From JBCCGG01 sp039029395 (GTDB lineage Bacteria > Pseudomonadota > Alphaproteobacteria > Kiloniellales > JAKSDN01): DNA of 64,000 nucleotides. Shown one piece after another: positions 1-7,044 of the stretch (positions within the stretch are counted from its first letter, which is position 1; each line of letters begins with the position of its first letter). A model generated the notes under the pieces. The model was not told where the DNA came from. It saw only the letters and a list, made by a program, of their open reading frames with translations, and did no database searches. The position numbers and the translations under genes were made by a program. The stretch is taken from contig JBCCGG010000001.1 in the NCBI GenBank assembly GCA_039029395.1, positions 1 through 64,000 of the forward strand, given 5' to 3'.

Positions 1-336
1 GGAGGCGTCGTCGGAGGCCTCCCAGGACTCGGCCAGCTCGCCGGCCAGCTTGTCGTGGTTGTCGACCTCGGTCAGGTTGTTGCGGAAGGCGAGACCGAAG
101 ACCTGCATGTAGGTGTCGTTGTAGGTCGCCGGATCTGTCGAGTCGGTGGTCGAGCCGGTGCCCAGGGCAAGCCTGAGCGTGCCGCCCTTCTGAGGCCCGG
201 CCGCCTGCACCGCCGTTGCCGCCAAGCTGGAGGCGGCGAGCGCGCCGAGGCCGAGCGCCGAGGCCCGGCTCAGAAACTCCCGGCGGGAGATCCGCCCCTC
301 AACAAGCTGTCCCTTGAAATAGTCCAACTGGGTCAT
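1..336 (-). CDS. ABC transporter substrate-binding protein, family 5 (peptide/opine type), partial
   Basis: Only the first 112 residues are in the window; the rest runs off the left edge. The protein opens with a twin-arginine signal (RISRREFLSRAS around residues 15-26) followed by an Ala-rich hydrophobic stretch and a likely cleavage site near AVQAA. The mature start (KGGTLRLALG, then a DPATYND stretch) is typical of SBP_bac_5 periplasmic proteins that deliver peptides, opines or similar solutes to an ABC importer. The start at 336 has an AGGAGG sequence 6 bases upstream. The hydrolase gene lies 31 bases upstream on the same strand, so the two are probably one operon and the hydrolase may act on the imported solute. 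The substrate cannot be read from this fragment. Confidence 0.85.
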   Translation of the reverse strand, partial: MTQLDYFKGQLVEGRISRREFLSRASALGLGALAASSLAATAVQAAGPQKGGTLRLALGTGSTTDSTDPATYNDTYMQVFGLAFRNNLTEVDNHDKLAGELAESWEASDDAS

Positions 337-367
337 CGCAAGCCTCCTCGGTTCTTGTTTGTGTTGC

Positions 368-1318
368 TTACGCCGGGTCTCGGCGCAGAGCTTGGCTCAG
401 GCAATGGACACCGCCGCCGCCCAGGGTGAACATGGACATGTCCGGCGCGTGCACTTCGAAGCCCATGGCGCGGAGCTTGTCGTTGAGCCCGGTGCTGCCG
501 GCCATGGAGAGAATTCGGTCGTCGCCCAATGCGACCAGGTTGACGCCGAGCGCCTTTGCTTCCCCGTAGCCGACGTCGACAAAGTCAAAGCCCTTGGCGC
601 GCATCCAGTCGACCACCCAGTCCTCCAGAGCGTCCAGGCAGGCGACCGCGAGCTTGGGCGCGATCGGCACCACCAGGCCGTCCATGTGGACGAACTCCCG
701 GGAGATCGGCACCACCTGGGCCTCCCAGCCCTGGGCGCGCACCCAGCTGGCGACCTGCTCGGAGCCGACCTGCTCGGAGCGCTCGCCGCAGTAGCCGATC
801 AAGATCGTTCCGGGCTCGAGGATCACGAAGTCGCCGCCTTCGAAATGGCCGGCGGTGACATAGTTCCAGATCGGAATGCCCATCGACTGATAGAACTTGA
901 TGACCGTCACATAGTCGGCCCGGCGGCATTTCAGCTGCATGTGGCAGACCAAGGGGCCCCAAGGGGTCATGGCGCTGGAATCCCGGGCGAAGAAATTGCG
1001 GTGCAGCGCCTCGTCGGCCTCAAGGTAGTGGCAGGTCACTCCGGCCGACTCGTAGACTCTCACCATCTCCGCATGCTGGGCCATGGCGGTCTGGAGATCG
1101 AAGGCTGCGCCCATCTGCTCGGCATTCTGCAGCGTGCGCCGGGTGATCGGGCCGGCGTCGACCCAGCGAAAGTACTCGGGCTTGCCCAAGAGTACGTCGT
1201 GCAGGCGCGCGTAGTCGTTGTCGATGCCCCAGGCGCCGTTTCCGTTGACTGATGCCACCACCTTGGCCTCCCAATCCATGGCGAAAATCTCAAGGCAAAC
1301 TTGATCCTTTACAAACAT
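368..1318 (-). CDS. DDAH / arginine deiminase-superfamily guanidino hydrolase
   Basis: 316 residues in the pentein fold family of amidinotransferases, arginine deiminases and dimethylarginine dimethylaminohydrolases. The catalytic signatures are all visible: FEGGD at residues 159-163, HMD at 211-213, and a C-terminal GGGVHC with the nucleophile Cys306. These enzymes attack the guanidinium carbon of arginine-like substrates through a covalent Cys adduct. The exact substrate (methylarginine, arginine or another guanidine compound) is not determined. The start may be Met1 or Met14 (position 1279), where the conserved region begins. It is followed by an ABC substrate-binding protein on the same strand and has a divergent LysR gene upstream, which suggests inducible uptake and hydrolysis of a guanidino compound. 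Oddity: a perfect 15-base tandem repeat at 751-780 duplicates SEQV(G/A) around residues 181-190. Confidence 0.85.
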   Translation of the reverse strand: MFVKDQVCLEIFAMDWEAKVVASVNGNGAWGIDNDYARLHDVLLGKPEYFRWVDAGPITRRTLQNAEQMGAAFDLQTAMAQHAEMVRVYESAGVTCHYLEADEALHRNFFARDSSAMTPWGPLVCHMQLKCRRADYVTVIKFYQSMGIPIWNYVTAGHFEGGDFVILEPGTILIGYCGERSEQVGSEQVASWVRAQGWEAQVVPISREFVHMDGLVVPIAPKLAVACLDALEDWVVDWMRAKGFDFVDVGYGEAKALGVNLVALGDDRILSMAGSTGLNDKLRAMGFEVHAPDMSMFTLGGGGVHCLSQALRRDPA

Positions 1319-1328
1319 CGTGTAAATT

Positions 1329-1351
1329 AGAATTTATCGAAAATTAATTCT
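1329..1351. promoter_or_regulatory. A+T-rich dyad between divergent genes, candidate LysR operator
   Basis: The 50-base gap between the hydrolase and the LysR gene is strikingly A+T-rich in a G+C-rich neighbourhood. It holds a 6-base inverted repeat, AGAATT and AATTCT, separated by 11 bases. This matches the general AT-N11-AT layout of LysR boxes. Placement between two divergent starts fits autoregulation plus control of the hydrolase operon. The site is inferred from symmetry and position only. Confidence 0.4.
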
Positions 1352-1368
1352 GATAATCACGAAGTAAA

Positions 1369-2289
1369 ATGACACCCCAAAGCGCGCACTTCGGCCGGTT
1401 GGGCGCGGCCGACATCCGCCTCTTGCGGACCTTCGCGACGGTCGTCGAGCACGGCGGCTTCACCGAGGCCCTGGAGGCGCTGGCGGTGGCTCCCTCGACG
1501 CTGAGCACCGACATAGGAAACTTGGAAAAGCGCCTCGGAGTACGCCTCTGTGGGCGCGGGCGCGGCGGCTTTCGGCTGACCGAGCGGGGCCGCGAAATCT
1601 ACCAGGAGAGCCTGGTCTTGTTCGCTGCCATGGAGGTCTTCGAGGCCAAGGTGGCGGCCATGAAGGGCCGGCTGATCGGCGAGCTCAGGATCGGTCTCAT
1701 CGACAACTCGGTGTTCGATCCGGCGACCCGCCTGCCCGGCACGATCGCCCGCTTCGCCGAACGCTACCCCGATGTCCATATCGCAGTCTCGGTGCTTTCG
1801 CCTGAGGAGATCGAGGAGGCTCTACCGGCCGGCCGGCTCGACTTGGGGATCGGGGTCTTCCCGCGCAAGCGCGCTGGGTTCGCCAATGTCGCCGTCTTCT
1901 CCGAAATGCTCGACCTCTACTGCGGGCGAGACCACGCGCTCTTCTCCCGTGCGCCCGACCGGCTCGCCGAGGCGGATCTGGCCGACGCCGCGCTGGCCAA
2001 GGGGATCTATCTGCCGCCGCCCGGCCAGGGCCTGCGGGGTCTGTTGGCCGCGCCCGGTGCCTCGGCCCAACAGGCCGAGGGCCTAGCGTTCCTGATCCAA
2101 TCCGGTCGCTTCATCGGCTACTTGCCCCGGCGCTACGCGGCAATCTGGGTGGATGCCGGGCTGATGCGCCCTCTGCTGCCGGAGATCGCGAGCTGCGCCA
2201 CGAAGTTCCACATCATCACCCACCAAGAGCCCGAGCCTTCGCCGGTGCTGCGCGCCTTCCTGGAAGAGCTGCGGGGCCAGGCCGGCTAG
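1369..2289 (+). CDS. LysR-family transcriptional regulator
   Basis: 306 residues. An N-terminal winged helix-turn-helix lies at about residues 14-73 (LLRTFATVVEHGGFTEALEAL, then STLSTDIGNLEKRLG). A substrate-binding-like effector domain starts near residue 100 with the usual GELRIGLIDN strand. It is transcribed away from the DDAH-like hydrolase and its ABC binding protein and is most simply their regulator. The ligand is unknown but may be the substrate or product of that hydrolase. Its 3' end overlaps the convergent 2OG oxygenase gene by 4 bases. Confidence 0.9.
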   Translation: MTPQSAHFGRLGAADIRLLRTFATVVEHGGFTEALEALAVAPSTLSTDIGNLEKRLGVRLCGRGRGGFRLTERGREIYQESLVLFAAMEVFEAKVAAMKGRLIGELRIGLIDNSVFDPATRLPGTIARFAERYPDVHIAVSVLSPEEIEEALPAGRLDLGIGVFPRKRAGFANVAVFSEMLDLYCGRDHALFSRAPDRLAEADLADAALAKGIYLPPPGQGLRGLLAAPGASAQQAEGLAFLIQSGRFIGYLPRRYAAIWVDAGLMRPLLPEIASCATKFHIITHQEPEPSPVLRAFLEELRGQAG

Positions 2290-3410
2290 CTGTCGCCGAA
2301 CAGGAAAGCAAGCAGCACGAAGCGCCGGCCGGCGGTAACCGGCAAAGGCTCGTGCAAAAGCGAGCTGGAGAAGGTGAAGGCGACGCCGGTGTCGGGCCGA
2401 TAGCGCTGATCGCCGAACTCGGGAAAGCGGATTGCGCCGCCCTCGAACTCCTCGCTGTTGAGGTTGATCGAGCAGGCGAAACGCCGATGGGCGCCCATGG
2501 CGCTGGAGTTGTCCCGATGGCCGTGCAGTTCGCCGCCGCGCTCGCCCTCGTAGCAGCCGATCCGATAGGTCTCGGCCTTGGTTATCTTGTAGTGGAACGC
2601 CTTCTCGATCTCGGGAAACAGCCGCTCCTTGAGCCTTTTGCTGATGAAGTCCCGGGTCTTGGCGTTGATTACCCAGTGGTCGACCCGATCGCGCCGGCCG
2701 TACTCGGGGATGCGCATTTTGTAGTCGCTGGTCATGCCCTTATCGCCGTGGCCGGGCTCGACCCACACGTTGCCTTCCATGAGGAAGGTGCCGATCAGGC
2801 GCTGGCAGTCTTCGCGAGACAGCACGTCTGGCACCAGCAGTATCGGCGGGTGATGGCTCATGGTGCGAGTCGCGCGCAGGCTCGCCTCGGCGCGCAGGTG
2901 GGCCAAGACCTGCTCGCGCGACTCTTCATCCGCGCCCTCGATCCGCGCCATGAGGTGGCCGTTGCCGCGCACCACCAGGCAGGCCGCCAGCTCCGGGTCG
3001 AGCACGCCGTCGGCGCCGACCAGGCCGTAGCGCTCGAAAACCTCGCCCGAGAGGTCGGCCAACAGAGGAAAATCCAAACCTAGATCGCCCGCCAAGGCCT
3101 TCACCTGGTCGGCCAGGCCGGTGGTCAGCGCGACCACCTGGGCGCCGGTCGATCGGATCGCCGGCAAGGCGGCCTGGACGCCGCCCAGGGCCGTCCTGGT
3201 GCCCTCGGCCTCCGGATCGGCCAGGAACAGCAGCAAGGTCGGCCGGCCGGCTCTACTGTCGTCCGCCAGATCGATCCGTTCGCCGCTCTGATCGCCCAAA
3301 GCGAAGGGCGGCGCCGGGTCGCCAATCTCCGGGCGGGCGACGGGCGGTGCTTCGGAGTCGGGCAGGGGGCCTAGTGCGTGCATCGGGGGCTCAAGTTTCG
3401 GGTCATTCAC
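2286..3410 (-). CDS. Thioredoxin-fold (AhpC/TSA-like) domain fused to Fe(II)/2-oxoglutarate dioxygenase
   Basis: 374 residues in two parts. Residues about 26-175 read as a peroxiredoxin/AhpC-TSA domain (GDPAPPFALGDQSGE, TLLLFLADP, FPLLADLSGEV, YGLVG). No cysteine occupies the peroxidatic position after the LLLFLADP strand, so peroxidase activity is unlikely. Residues about 185-374 are a prolyl-4-hydroxylase-like double-stranded beta helix with the iron facial triad H298-R-D300 and H353, and a 2OG-binding Arg near 362-363 in GRRFVLLAF. The C-terminal half should hydroxylate a protein or small molecule; the N-terminal part may have become a binding module. A short upstream ORF on the other strand begins 63 bases beyond its start, so the two share a divergent promoter. 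The architecture is known in scattered proteobacteria as far as I recall, but without an assigned role. Confidence 0.8.
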   Translation of the reverse strand: MNDPKLEPPMHALGPLPDSEAPPVARPEIGDPAPPFALGDQSGERIDLADDSRAGRPTLLLFLADPEAEGTRTALGGVQAALPAIRSTGAQVVALTTGLADQVKALAGDLGLDFPLLADLSGEVFERYGLVGADGVLDPELAACLVVRGNGHLMARIEGADEESREQVLAHLRAEASLRATRTMSHHPPILLVPDVLSREDCQRLIGTFLMEGNVWVEPGHGDKGMTSDYKMRIPEYGRRDRVDHWVINAKTRDFISKRLKERLFPEIEKAFHYKITKAETYRIGCYEGERGGELHGHRDNSSAMGAHRRFACSINLNSEEFEGGAIRFPEFGDQRYRPDTGVAFTFSSSLLHEPLPVTAGRRFVLLAFLFGDS

Positions 3411-3472
3411 GGTTTTTCAATAATGGAGCCGTCAAGCTAGTGGAGACAAGCGAAGCTTTTGAGGAAAGAGCC

Positions 3473-3766
3473 ATGGCTCTGTCCAGGAACACCTACGAGA
3501 CGATCCTCGATTTGATCGAGAACAAGATGAGCTGCATGGAGGGCTGGGACCAGGCCACCAACCGGGAGCGCAGCAAGCTGGAAGCCTGCCGGAAGGAGCT
3601 GGAAAGCCTGGTTCGCGGCAGTAAGGGCCGGCGCGGCCAGGGCCGCAAGGCCGAGAGCCCCTCGATCTCCGAGGAGGCTTGGGCCGAGCTGGAGAGCGCC
3701 GAGGCCACCATGCCGGGCGCCGCCACGCCGCGCGGCCGGCCGAAGCTGGGCCGGGACCGGATCTGA
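3473..3766 (+). CDS. Small basic hypothetical protein
   Basis: 97 residues, not recognised. The frame stays open further upstream, but the ATG at 3473 has a GAGGAAAGAG ribosome site 3 bases before it and avoids overlap with the divergent oxygenase gene. Residues 1-50 look helical and charged (ETILDLIENKMSCMEGWDQ, SKLEACRKELESLV). A Lys/Arg/Gly-rich linker follows (GSKGRRGQGRK), and the tail again has basic stretches (RGRPKLGRDR). The composition suggests nucleic-acid or RNA contact, but that is inference. A candidate CRP site and small RNA follow immediately downstream. Confidence 0.6.
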   Translation: MALSRNTYETILDLIENKMSCMEGWDQATNRERSKLEACRKELESLVRGSKGRRGQGRKAESPSISEEAWAELESAEATMPGAATPRGRPKLGRDRI

Positions 3767-3802
3767 GGCTGAGTCTTAAGACTCGTTAAGAATCCCTTAA
3801 AG

Positions 3803-3818
3803 TGTGATCTGGATCACT
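3803..3818. promoter_or_regulatory. CRP/FNR-superfamily binding site (CRP-like)
   Basis: TGTGATCTGGATCACT is a near-perfect match to the Escherichia coli CRP consensus TGTGA-N6-TCACA, with a symmetric GTGATC/GATCAC core around a 2-base centre. It lies in a non-coding gap between a small gene ending at 3766 and a terminator at 3913-3955. That places it about 40 bases before a plausible start for the candidate small RNA, which is a class-II activator position. The cognate regulator is not in the window. Confidence 0.5.
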
Positions 3819-3849
3819 TATCTTTTGGCCGTTAGGTGCCATCTTGGTG

Positions 3850-3955
3850 TGTAACAGCCTCTCTCCTGCTCCTCGTTATCCGAGAGACAGACAGTCTTCC
3901 AGATAACGAAACTGGGCCCGCCAAGTCAGTTAGACACCGGCGGGCCCATTTATTT
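3850..3955 (+). ncRNA. Candidate trans-acting small RNA ending in an intrinsic terminator
   Basis: No open frame of note covers this gap. It holds an 8-base inverted repeat TCGTTATC (3873-3880) / GATAACGA (3902-3909). An alternative pairing TCTCTC with GAGAGA competes with it, and a perfect 10-base terminator stem with a U-rich tail follows. A pyrimidine-rich single-stranded segment CCTCTCTCCTGCTCC (about 3858-3872) precedes the stem and resembles the anti-Shine-Dalgarno seed regions of alphaproteobacterial small RNAs. The CRP-like site upstream supports an independent transcript. Alternatives: a 3' UTR-derived RNA of the upstream gene, or simply a terminator region. Confidence 0.4.
3913..3955 (+). 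terminator. Rho-independent terminator
   Basis: A perfect 10-base stem TGGGCCCGCC (3913-3922) / GGCGGGCCCA (3939-3948) with a 16-base loop is followed by TTTATTTT. It would end transcription from the small gene at 3473 or from the small RNA candidate. Confidence 0.8.
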
Positions 3956-3991
3956 TCGGCACTGATTCAATAGCTTGGCGTGATCGCGTGG

Positions 3992-4177
3992 CTATTCGCC
4001 CTCGATGTCCTCTTGCATGCATTCGGCCCGGTCGCCGGCGCACTCCAGGCCGGTTTCGGGGTTTTCCACCGGATCGACGCCGGGCACCGGATCGTCGACG
4101 CCGACCGTAAAGCCGCCCTCCTCGGCGCAGGCGGCCAAGAACAAGCAAAGGACCAGAGGCATTAGGCCGCGGGACAT
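3992..4177 (-). CDS. Small lipoprotein
   Basis: 61 residues. The N-terminus is a lipoprotein signal: MSRG, a hydrophobic core (LMPLVLCLFL) and the lipobox LAAC with the lipidated Cys at residue 17. The mature part is about 45 residues, acidic and Pro/Gly rich, with two further cysteines (ECAGDRAEC). A GGGAG ribosome site lies before the start. No family was recognised; many bacteria carry such small envelope lipoproteins of unknown role. Confidence 0.65.
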   Translation of the reverse strand: MSRGLMPLVLCLFLAACAEEGGFTVGVDDPVPGVDPVENPETGLECAGDRAECMQEDIEGE

Positions 4178-4270
4178 GGCTGAGTCTCCCTGAATCTCGG
4201 GGTGAGCTAACGCTCTCGTGGAGCCTAGGATACGCCAGGCAGCGCCGATGAGAAACGGGAAAGCGAGGGG

Positions 4271-4609
4271 TTAGCCCCGATTGTCCTCGTCTTTCTCGGA
4301 CCCGAGAGATTCGAACCTCCAGGTCGGGATGACTTCGGTGTCGAGGCCAGGGATGCGTGCGCCGGACTTGGCCTCGTGGCGGTCGGTCTTGTACTGGCGC
4401 TCCGCACGGTTGCTGACCCCCAGCTGCACGCCGAACTCGGGCTCGATCCGCTTGACGGCGGGGTCGCCGAAGGGAATGCGCAGGATGAACATGCCCTGGG
4501 CATCGCGGCCCGGCCCGAAGCTGTCGGACAGGCCCTGGGCCTGGACTGGCGCCACGATCGGCGCCGCAAGCACCGCGGTGGCCAGAAAAACGCTTACGAT
4601 GCGGCTCAC
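4271..4609 (-). CDS. Secreted hypothetical protein
   Basis: 112 residues if the GTG at 4609 is used. A GGAGG ribosome site ends 6 bases before that GTG, which makes it better than the TTG at 4621 lying on the ribosome site itself. The protein begins with a Sec signal peptide (SRIVSVFLATAVLAAP, cleavage near PVQA-QG). The mature part (about 88 residues) is hydrophilic, with FGPGRDAQGMFILRIPFG near its start. The family was not recognised. Periplasmic or outer-surface location is inferred. Confidence 0.6.
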   Translation of the reverse strand: MSRIVSVFLATAVLAAPIVAPVQAQGLSDSFGPGRDAQGMFILRIPFGDPAVKRIEPEFGVQLGVSNRAERQYKTDRHEAKSGARIPGLDTEVIPTWRFESLGSEKDEDNRG

Positions 4610-4707
4610 GGGATCCTCCAAGTGACGCCGGAGATATAGCCTTGCTGCACTGCAGCAACAAGTGACTTTTCATTAAATCTTCGCGGGTTCTTGGAGGTCT
4701 TAGGACT

Positions 4708-5610
4708 CTATGGCGCGGCGAGCAGCTTCTCCTGCAGGAAGGCCGAAGGCTGGCCGTTCGGCTCCAGCCCGTTGGCATTCTGATAGGCCGTGATCGCGGC
4801 CCGGGTCTTGGGTCCCATCTGGCCGTCGATCACGCCTGGGTCGTAGCCCTTGTCCGTGAGTGCCTTCTGGATCACGGAGATATTGTAGTCGACTGGCGCC
4901 GGGGCCACCGTCGTGCCCGTTCCCGCCGCGCCGGCGATTGCCGCGCGGAGGGCGTCTGCGCCCGCGTTTGCGACCATGCGTTCGATCACGATGGCGCGCG
5001 TGCTGACCGACTTGCCGTAGTAGGCCTGGTTCCACTCCGCGCCCGGCTCGATCACCGCGCCCTCGATGGTCAGGCCGCCGAACAGGCCCTTGTCCATGGA
5101 AAAGGCCAGCACGTCGGTGGTCGCGGCCTGGGCACCGGCGCCGATCGGTCCGGCCGCCAGGCTCACGTCCGCGCCCAGCTTGAGCTCGGTTGAGAGCATG
5201 GAATTGACCCCCTTGTCGGTCATCACCATGAGCACGACCTGGGCCGCCTCGCCGCCGATCTGCAGGCCGAAGGTCACCGAGCCCATGAAGTTGAAGGCCG
5301 GATAGCTCCAGCCGGTGCCGTCGTTGTCGCGCACCAAGAGCATGCCGTGACCGCCAGAGCCGCCGAAGATAAAGCCGGCCTTCAGCAGCACCGGCACGAT
5401 CACCACCGCCTTGGCATTCGGCAAATGGTCCCGGAACCAGGTCATGTCCGGGTGGGCCTTGAAATCCTTGATGGTCTGGGTGGCCTTGTCGACCAGCTCC
5501 TGCTGCTCGGACGCGGCTTGGACCGGCTGGGCGGCGGTTAGTAGCAGCGCGCTTAGGCCGGCGAGCCAGAGCCGGCGGCCTTTCCCTTGGCCCTTGGCAA
5601 ATGGTGTCAT
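4708..5610 (-). CDS. SYLF/Ysc84-domain protein with C-terminal peptidoglycan-binding domain
   Basis: 300 residues, exported by a signal peptide (residues 1-34, ending VQAA). Residues about 40-215 form a SYLF (Ysc84, lipid-binding) domain: VVIVPVLLKAGFIFGGSGGHGMLL, FMGSVTFGLQIGGEA, and a C-terminal Gly-rich part. Residues about 235-300 are a PG_binding_1 repeat (IQKALTDKGYDPGVIDGQMGPKT). The likely role is binding lipid or envelope components in the periplasm while anchored to the cell wall. The start at 5610 has GGAGGAG upstream; the open frame continues far beyond it but is then antisense to ispG. It shares a divergent promoter region with ispG. Confidence 0.8.
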   Translation of the reverse strand: MTPFAKGQGKGRRLWLAGLSALLLTAAQPVQAASEQQELVDKATQTIKDFKAHPDMTWFRDHLPNAKAVVIVPVLLKAGFIFGGSGGHGMLLVRDNDGTGWSYPAFNFMGSVTFGLQIGGEAAQVVLMVMTDKGVNSMLSTELKLGADVSLAAGPIGAGAQAATTDVLAFSMDKGLFGGLTIEGAVIEPGAEWNQAYYGKSVSTRAIVIERMVANAGADALRAAIAGAAGTGTTVAPAPVDYNISVIQKALTDKGYDPGVIDGQMGPKTRAAITAYQNANGLEPNGQPSAFLQEKLLAAP

Positions 5611-5781
5611 GGCGTCGAGATCTCCTCCCCGATGGCGGTATCGGGGCAATCTAGACCATCTTTTCGCGTGCGGCCACAGCCGCCAAGTGCTCGACACAAT
5701 TGCTCGACAAGGGCTTGACCTGGGCCCATATCTGGGGGATCTCAAGAGCGTCCAGAGCGCCCCTTGGAGCGGACCGCCACC

Positions 5782-7035
5782 ATGAACCAGCCCTGCCTGC
5801 CCCTGCGGCACAAGACGATCCCGGTCCGTGTCGGACCGGTCACCATTGGCGGCGGCCGCCCGGTGGTGGTCCAGTCCATGACCAACACCGACACGGCCGA
5901 CGCCCAGGCGACCGCCGCCCAGGTGCTGGAGCTCGCCAGGGCCGGCTCGGAGATCGTGCGCATCACGGTCAACACCGACGAGGCGGCGGCGGCCGTGCCC
6001 GAGATTCGCGAGCGGCTGGCCAAGGCGGGCTCGGACGTGCCCCTGGTCGGCTGTTTCCACTACAACGGCCACCGGCTGCTGGCCGATCACCCGGGCTGCG
6101 CCGAGGCGCTCGCCAAGTATCGCATCAATCCGGGCAACGTGGGCTTCGGCAAAAAGCGCGACCGCCAGTTCGAGGACATGATCGAGCAGGCGGTCAAGCA
6201 CGACAAACCGGTGCGTATTGGCGTGAACTGGGGCAGCTTGGACCAAGACCTGCTGCGCCGCCTGATGGACGAGAACGCCCAGCGCCCGGAGCCGAAGTCC
6301 TCCGAGGAGCTGCTCAAGGAGGCGTTGGTCGCCTCGACCCTGTCGAGCGCCAAGCGTGCCGAGGAGGTCGGGCTGCCGGCCGAGCGGATCGTCGTCTCCT
6401 GCAAGGTGAGCCGGGTCCAGGACCTGATCAGCGTCTACCGGGAGCTGGCCCGCCAGAGCGACTACGCGCTGCACCTGGGCCTGACCGAAGCAGGCATGGG
6501 CACCAAGGGCATTGCCGCCACGGCGACCGCGCTCGGCGTGCTGCTTCAGGAAGGCATCGGCGACACGATCCGCGCTTCGCTGACGCCGGAGCCCAACGGC
6601 TCGCGCCTGGAGGAGGTCATCGTTTGCCAGGAGATCTTGCAGACCATGGGCCTGCGCTCCTTCGCGCCCCAGGTCTCCGCCTGCCCCGGGTGCGGGCGCA
6701 CCACCAGCACGGTGTTCCAGGAGCTGGCGTCCAAGATCCAAGGCTTCCTGCGCGAGCAGATGCCGGTCTGGAAGACCCGCTACCCTGGGGTCGAGACCCT
6801 CAATGTCGCGGTCATGGGGTGCATCGTCAACGGGCCGGGCGAAAGCAAGCACGCGGACATCGGCATCAGCCTGCCGGGCACCGGCGAGGCGCCGGCCGCG
6901 CCGGTCTTCATCGACGGCAAGAAAGCCTGCACCCTGCGCGGCACCGGCATCGCCGAGGAGTTCGAGGCGCTGGTCCTGGACTACATCGAGCGGCGCTTCG
7001 GCGACGGCGGCGCGAAAGGCGAGGACGCCGCCTAA
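5782..7035 (+). CDS. ispG: 4-hydroxy-3-methylbut-2-en-1-yl diphosphate synthase (flavodoxin)
   Basis: 417 residues. IspG (GcpE) reductively opens 2-C-methyl-erythritol 2,4-cyclodiphosphate to HMBPP in the MEP isoprenoid pathway, using a [4Fe-4S] cluster. The N-terminal TIM barrel is recognisable from VVVQSMTNTDTAD and VGCFHYNGH. The cluster ligands sit in CPGCGRTTSTVFQ and in the later GCIVNGPGE motif, which contributes the third Cys and a Glu. The ATG at 5782 was preferred over the upstream TTG at 5764. The gene is monocistronic here, ending 9 bases from the convergent LysR gene. Cytosolic. Confidence 0.97.
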   Translation: MNQPCLPLRHKTIPVRVGPVTIGGGRPVVVQSMTNTDTADAQATAAQVLELARAGSEIVRITVNTDEAAAAVPEIRERLAKAGSDVPLVGCFHYNGHRLLADHPGCAEALAKYRINPGNVGFGKKRDRQFEDMIEQAVKHDKPVRIGVNWGSLDQDLLRRLMDENAQRPEPKSSEELLKEALVASTLSSAKRAEEVGLPAERIVVSCKVSRVQDLISVYRELARQSDYALHLGLTEAGMGTKGIAATATALGVLLQEGIGDTIRASLTPEPNGSRLEEVIVCQEILQTMGLRSFAPQVSACPGCGRTTSTVFQELASKIQGFLREQMPVWKTRYPGVETLNVAVMGCIVNGPGESKHADIGISLPGTGEAPAAPVFIDGKKACTLRGTGIAEEFEALVLDYIERRFGDGGAKGEDAA

Positions 7036-7044
7036 GGTTGGCGA

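Noticed and set aside
5611..6852. Long minus-strand open frame continuing from the SYLF protein across ispG
   Set aside because: Antisense to a clear ispG; G+C-rich codon bias keeps it open. The SYLF start at 5610 has its own ribosome site.
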